Shown here: positions 15,664-18,217 of the stretch, one piece after another
Position numbering within the stretch: the stretch's first letter is position 1
Layout of the letters: every line of letters starts with the position of its first letter
Origin: CBFIHN01 sp965662575
Lineage (GTDB): Bacteria > Pseudomonadota > Gammaproteobacteria > Francisellales > CACEW01
Reading direction: 5' to 3'
DNA length: 18,217 nt
NCBI GenBank assembly: GCA_965662575.1
Contig: CBFIHN010000033.1
Span: forward strand, 1 to 18,217
Made by a program: the position numbers and the translations under genes
Notes under the pieces: model-generated
The model's input: the letters and a program-made list of their open reading frames with translations, nothing else
Database searches by the model: none
Told to the model about the DNA's origin: nothing

Positions 15664-16890
15664 TTATACCCGATCACTCGCAGCAGGACGTTTTATTTTA
15701 ATACAAAACCACAGGCTAAATAATAACGGGACTAACAAAAACAAAAAACTCTCACTGTAAATCTGTTGTGCATGATGAGTACCCAGCACATCCATTAACC
15801 ACTTTAATAACAAGCCCAAACCAAACTGGAAAATAAAACCACAAAGACCAATCACCATATTGACTAGCGCAAAGATGGTGGCATGGACATGTTTTTCATA
15901 ACAGCACCGCGCAACAGAAAAACTCAACAACATGCTGGACACAAAGAAACCCGTGAAGAAATAAAGTATAAATAAAAGGTTGGCATTGACTCTTATCATC
16001 GCTGACACAATGATTAGCGCAAAGCTCACAATGGTGGCAATACATCCAATTAGCATCCAAGTTTTAGTTTGCTTAAATAAACGAGCAATCATGCCATGCA
16101 ATGGTCCACCAATTGCAATACCGATAAAAATCATGCTGCTAATATTTGCCGCTTTCTGTGCGTTGACGGCAAAAACCCCCTGAAGAAAAGTCACATCATA
16201 GAGTTCTGAAAAGGCATTGACCACTGTACCAACCATAATGCCAGCATAAATGGCCAAAAACCATAACCGTTGATCTTTAAAAATATCCACAGTGAATTTA
16301 GGTTTTTCCAACATAACACCAGGTTTGGGAATACGTAAAAAAACCAAAATGAACACAGCCAAGCCAAGACCAAAGAAGGTGATAATGTGGGTGGCATGCA
16401 CCCAATTAAATTGCTCAATCAAATAATTTAAGAAAGGCTGTCCCAAAATACCACCCAATACGCCAATGGTATTGGTCAGGCCAACGGCAATCGGAAATAC
16501 TTTTTGACTCAGCACCGTTGATGCCGTTTTGAGCGCACCTAAAAAAGCAAAGGCAGAACCAATGGCAATGAACATTCGCCCAATAACCAGGGCACTTTCA
16601 AGTGGAAAGGACATCAAGGCCAAACCAACACTCACAATCAAACAAGCCGTGGTGAGCACTGCTCTGACCCCAAATTTATCCAAAAGGTAACCTGCCGGTA
16701 TTTGTGAAATGGCGTAGATAGGAAAATAGAGGCTCATAATATTACCCACACTGGTAAAGCTAATATGAGCACTATCTGCAATGGGTTTAATCAAAACACT
16801 AGGCGCGGTATGCTGGAAATAATCTAGCGCATAAAAAATGGCTGCTATCAACCACAGCCACCACCCTCGAATCGCTGTTATTGCTTTCAT
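15664..16890 (-). CDS. MFS transporter
   Basis: Inner-membrane secondary transporter of the major facilitator superfamily, 408 residues with about 12 hydrophobic segments in two halves. Between segments 2 and 3 is PAGYLLDKFGVRA, matching the G-x-L-x-D-K-x-G-x-R motif A of MFS carriers. Segment 1 reads WLWLIAAIFYALDYFQHTAPS, reminiscent of the Pht-type carriers abundant in Legionella and Coxiella, which mostly move amino acids or nucleosides. This resemblance is from memory and the substrate cannot be told from sequence. ATG 16890 overlaps the stop of the ArsR-type regulator by 4 bases (ATGA), so the two are one translationally coupled operon and the regulator probably controls this transporter. 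A palindromic repeat begins 10 bases past the stop. Confidence 0.9.
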   Translation of the reverse strand: MKAITAIRGWWLWLIAAIFYALDYFQHTAPSVLIKPIADSAHISFTSVGNIMSLYFPIYAISQIPAGYLLDKFGVRAVLTTACLIVSVGLALMSFPLESALVIGRMFIAIGSAFAFLGALKTASTVLSQKVFPIAVGLTNTIGVLGGILGQPFLNYLIEQFNWVHATHIITFFGLGLAVFILVFLRIPKPGVMLEKPKFTVDIFKDQRLWFLAIYAGIMVGTVVNAFSELYDVTFLQGVFAVNAQKAANISSMIFIGIAIGGPLHGMIARLFKQTKTWMLIGCIATIVSFALIIVSAMIRVNANLLFILYFFTGFFVSSMLLSFSVARCCYEKHVHATIFALVNMVIGLCGFIFQFGLGLLLKWLMDVLGTHHAQQIYSESFLFLLVPLLFSLWFCIKIKRPAASDRV

Positions 16891-17192
16891 GAATTGGTCC
16901 CTCCACTGTGTTTCTCACAACAGTTGACCTTCAAAAAAGCGATCGTTTGATTTAACGCGGTGAAGTTGGGTTTACAAATGATAGTCTGTTTATATTGCTG
17001 TTGTTCAATTAAACCAACTTGAACCAATCGTTTTATATGATGTGATAAGGTCGAGCTGGGAATGGATAATTGCTCCGAGATTTTCCCAGTCTCAAGGCCA
17101 TGGTGGCCATAAACAACCAGCAACTTAAAAATCTCTAAGCGTCTCTGATGACCTAATTCGTGTAGGCGTTTTGCAGCAAGCAGTAATGTCAT
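16887..17192 (-). CDS. ArsR-family winged-helix transcriptional regulator
   Basis: Small 101-residue DNA-binding protein. A winged helix-turn-helix spans roughly residues 33-65, with the recognition helix around SSTLSHHIKRL preceded by GKISEQLSIP; this is the ArsR/SmtB pattern (S-x-x-S-x-H-L-x-x-L-like). The classic ELCVCDL metal site is absent. Cysteines occur only in the wing (IICKPNF) and in a C-terminal NCCEKH, so any ligand or redox sensing is unproven. I chose ATG 17192; an in-frame TTG at 17198 would add two residues. No good ribosome-binding site is visible. It is first in an operon with the MFS gene (4-base overlap) and is preceded by a good sigma70 promoter overlapping an inverted repeat, which suggests autorepression. 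Confidence 0.88.
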   Translation of the reverse strand: MTLLLAAKRLHELGHQRRLEIFKLLVVYGHHGLETGKISEQLSIPSSTLSHHIKRLVQVGLIEQQQYKQTIICKPNFTALNQTIAFLKVNCCEKHSGGTNS

Positions 17193-17224
17193 GGACAATC
17201 ATCTATATTTCTAGGGTAATCGAA

Positions 17225-17250
17225 ACAATAGTGGAGATTGCAGGTATTGT
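17225..17250. promoter_or_regulatory. Candidate operator: inverted repeat across the promoter
   Basis: ACAATA (17225-17230) and TATTGT (17245-17250) are perfect inverted 6-base half-sites with centres 20 bases apart, about two helical turns. One half-site coincides with the -10 box and the other overlaps the -35 box. A dimer of the adjacent ArsR-type regulator bound here would block RNA polymerase. This is an inference; the half-sites are short and AT-rich. Confidence 0.4.
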
Positions 17251-17253
17251 CAA
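17225..17253 (-). promoter_or_regulatory. Sigma70-type promoter of the arsR-like/MFS operon
   Basis: On the minus strand a perfect -35 box TTGACA (17253-17248) is separated by exactly 17 bases from TATTGT (17230-17225), which matches the -10 consensus at 4 of 6 positions including the key first, second and last bases. Transcription would begin near 17216-17219, giving a leader of about 25 bases before the ATG at 17192. Confidence 0.65.
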
Positions 17254-17295
17254 ATCACATCTTGTTGATCGTATAGATGACTTTGGCATCTCCCC

Positions 17296-18217
17296 CTATT
17301 GATACCAACGAATTTCTAAGTCGTATAACCACTCATCTTCTGGTTTGATATTGATGATCATTGGCTTAGGTGGATTTTTTACCCCGGATAGAGAGAGTTT
17401 ATAAGTGCCACTGGGAATACCATCCGTAGCAAAATAGCCATCATCTTCTAACTCGACCACTTGACGAATATAGGGATAGTTTTCTTGCTGAATCACCAGC
17501 TTGGTGTTGGGTGGTAAAAATTGATTGCTAAAGACATTGCCATCAAAGCCAACACTGGTTAGCAGCTCGGGGTTTAGCTCCAAAATATCAGCGGGTTTGA
17601 GAGAAATTGGAAACTCTTCAAAACGCGGAATAAAGCTGGGATCGAGCGTACTGGAATCAACCTTCAACGGGACGGTCGTATTCGCAGGTACTTTATTAAA
17701 TAAAAATTGCCCTTGTTCATCCGTCGTTGATGTCTCACCACCAAGGGTTAATTTAACACCAGCTAGCGGCTTGCCAGACTGACCATTGATTGATGGGCTG
17801 AGCAATTGACCATAGACACTCCCTTTGGCAAACCCTTTCGCTGAGTCTAAGCGACTAAATAAGCCAAGCGCATTGGTATAGCTTAATGACAAACTAAAGC
17901 TGGTTTTACTCATATTGAAACTCATAATCCATGAGCTGGTGGGATTATAGGTAATCCCTGCAAGTATACTCAGTTTTATCACTTGAAAAACTACGGTTTA
18001 CATTGACTGATAGTTGCCATTTAGAGGCCAGTGGTCGGTATTGATAACCCAAGCTTTGGTTGTTGCTACGATTGTTACGAAAAGCAGTCTGAAAATTAAA
18101 TAAATTATTGCCTAATGATAAAGTATTGTTTGCACTCACTTGAGTACTGCTATTGCTAGTGGTGCGGATATGACCAATATCAAAAGTCGGGGACAGCCAT
18201 TTATTAATAAATGAATT
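17296..18217 (-). pseudogene. Outer-membrane usher-like beta-barrel protein, 3' part, frameshifted
   Basis: C-terminal part of a large outer-membrane protein whose 5' end is beyond the window; the first frame is open from 18217. Upstream residues alternate polar and hydrophobic with many Asn/Ser (LGNNLFNFQTAFRNNRSNNQ, QLSVNVNRSF), typical of beta-barrel strands. After them comes a carboxypeptidase-regulatory-like domain (PLAGVKLTLGGETSTTDEQG, then FLFNKVPA), and the end ADILELNPELL through EIRWYQ resembles C-terminal domains of pilus-assembly ushers. The frame ends at TAA 17947-17945. The continuation is in another frame (readable from 17982) that is blocked upstream by TAA 18000-17998, so the shift lies within 17948-17997. 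Dropping one T from ACTTGCAGGG (17956-17965) joins them as EYTAGITYNP. It may be a real pseudogene or a sequencing error. The family call (usher) is tentative. Confidence 0.65.

Noticed and set aside
17254..17295. Terminator for the usher-like gene before the arsR-like promoter
   Set aside because: Only a 5-base stem AGATG/CATCT was found, with no T-run after it.
1..18217. CRISPR array, tRNA or rRNA gene, phage or toxin-antitoxin module
   Set aside because: No regularly spaced repeats, no tRNA-like cloverleaf sequence and no recognisable phage or toxin genes were seen; the three repeats are too far apart and palindromic.

Overview
The window is a section of a gammaproteobacterial chromosome, moderately AT-rich. 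Protein style suggests something near Legionellales/Coxiella-like bacteria, but this is an inference from sequence texture and no search was run. Evidence for the clade: nuoC and nuoD are separate (not fused as in enterics), the order nuoA-N is the classic 14-gene order, and the transporter has the look of the many MFS carriers found in intracellular gammaproteobacteria.

Positions 1-14677 (+ strand) hold the nuo operon for proton-pumping NADH:quinone oxidoreductase (respiratory complex I). nuoA is cut at its 5' end by the window edge; nuoB to nuoN are complete. Most junctions overlap or are separated by fewer than 12 bases, so the genes are probably translated in a coupled way from one transcript. 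Only two junctions are wide: nuoD-nuoE (176 bases) and nuoL-nuoM (177 bases). NuoE/F/G form the NADH-oxidising arm, NuoB/C/D/I the quinone-facing connecting arm, and NuoA/H/J/K/L/M/N the membrane proton-pumping arm.

Both wide gaps, plus the gap between the two minus-strand genes at 15493-15663, contain copies of one palindromic repeat family that no gene explains. Two copies are about 140 bp (11525-11664 and 15514-15654) and one is a 59-bp short form (2767-2825). They share terminal inverted repeats (GGGACTGTTGCAA type), an invariant 17-base core GCGGCACTAGCGTCGTT, and in two cases 5-base flanking direct repeats (CGATA, AATAA). They look like MITE-type elements, comparable in form to ERIC or Correia/NEMIS elements, sitting immediately after stop codons. 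The short copy supplies the last base of the nuoD stop codon.

Positions 14719-17192 (- strand) carry an exodeoxyribonuclease III gene (xthA, convergent with nuoN, TTG start) and a two-gene operon of a small ArsR-type regulator followed by an MFS transporter. A strong sigma70-like promoter precedes the regulator and overlaps an inverted repeat that may be its operator. Positions 17296-18217 (- strand) hold the 3' part of an outer-membrane beta-barrel (usher-like) gene. It is open to the window edge but broken by an apparent single-base frameshift. No rRNA, tRNA, CRISPR array or complete insertion sequence was seen.
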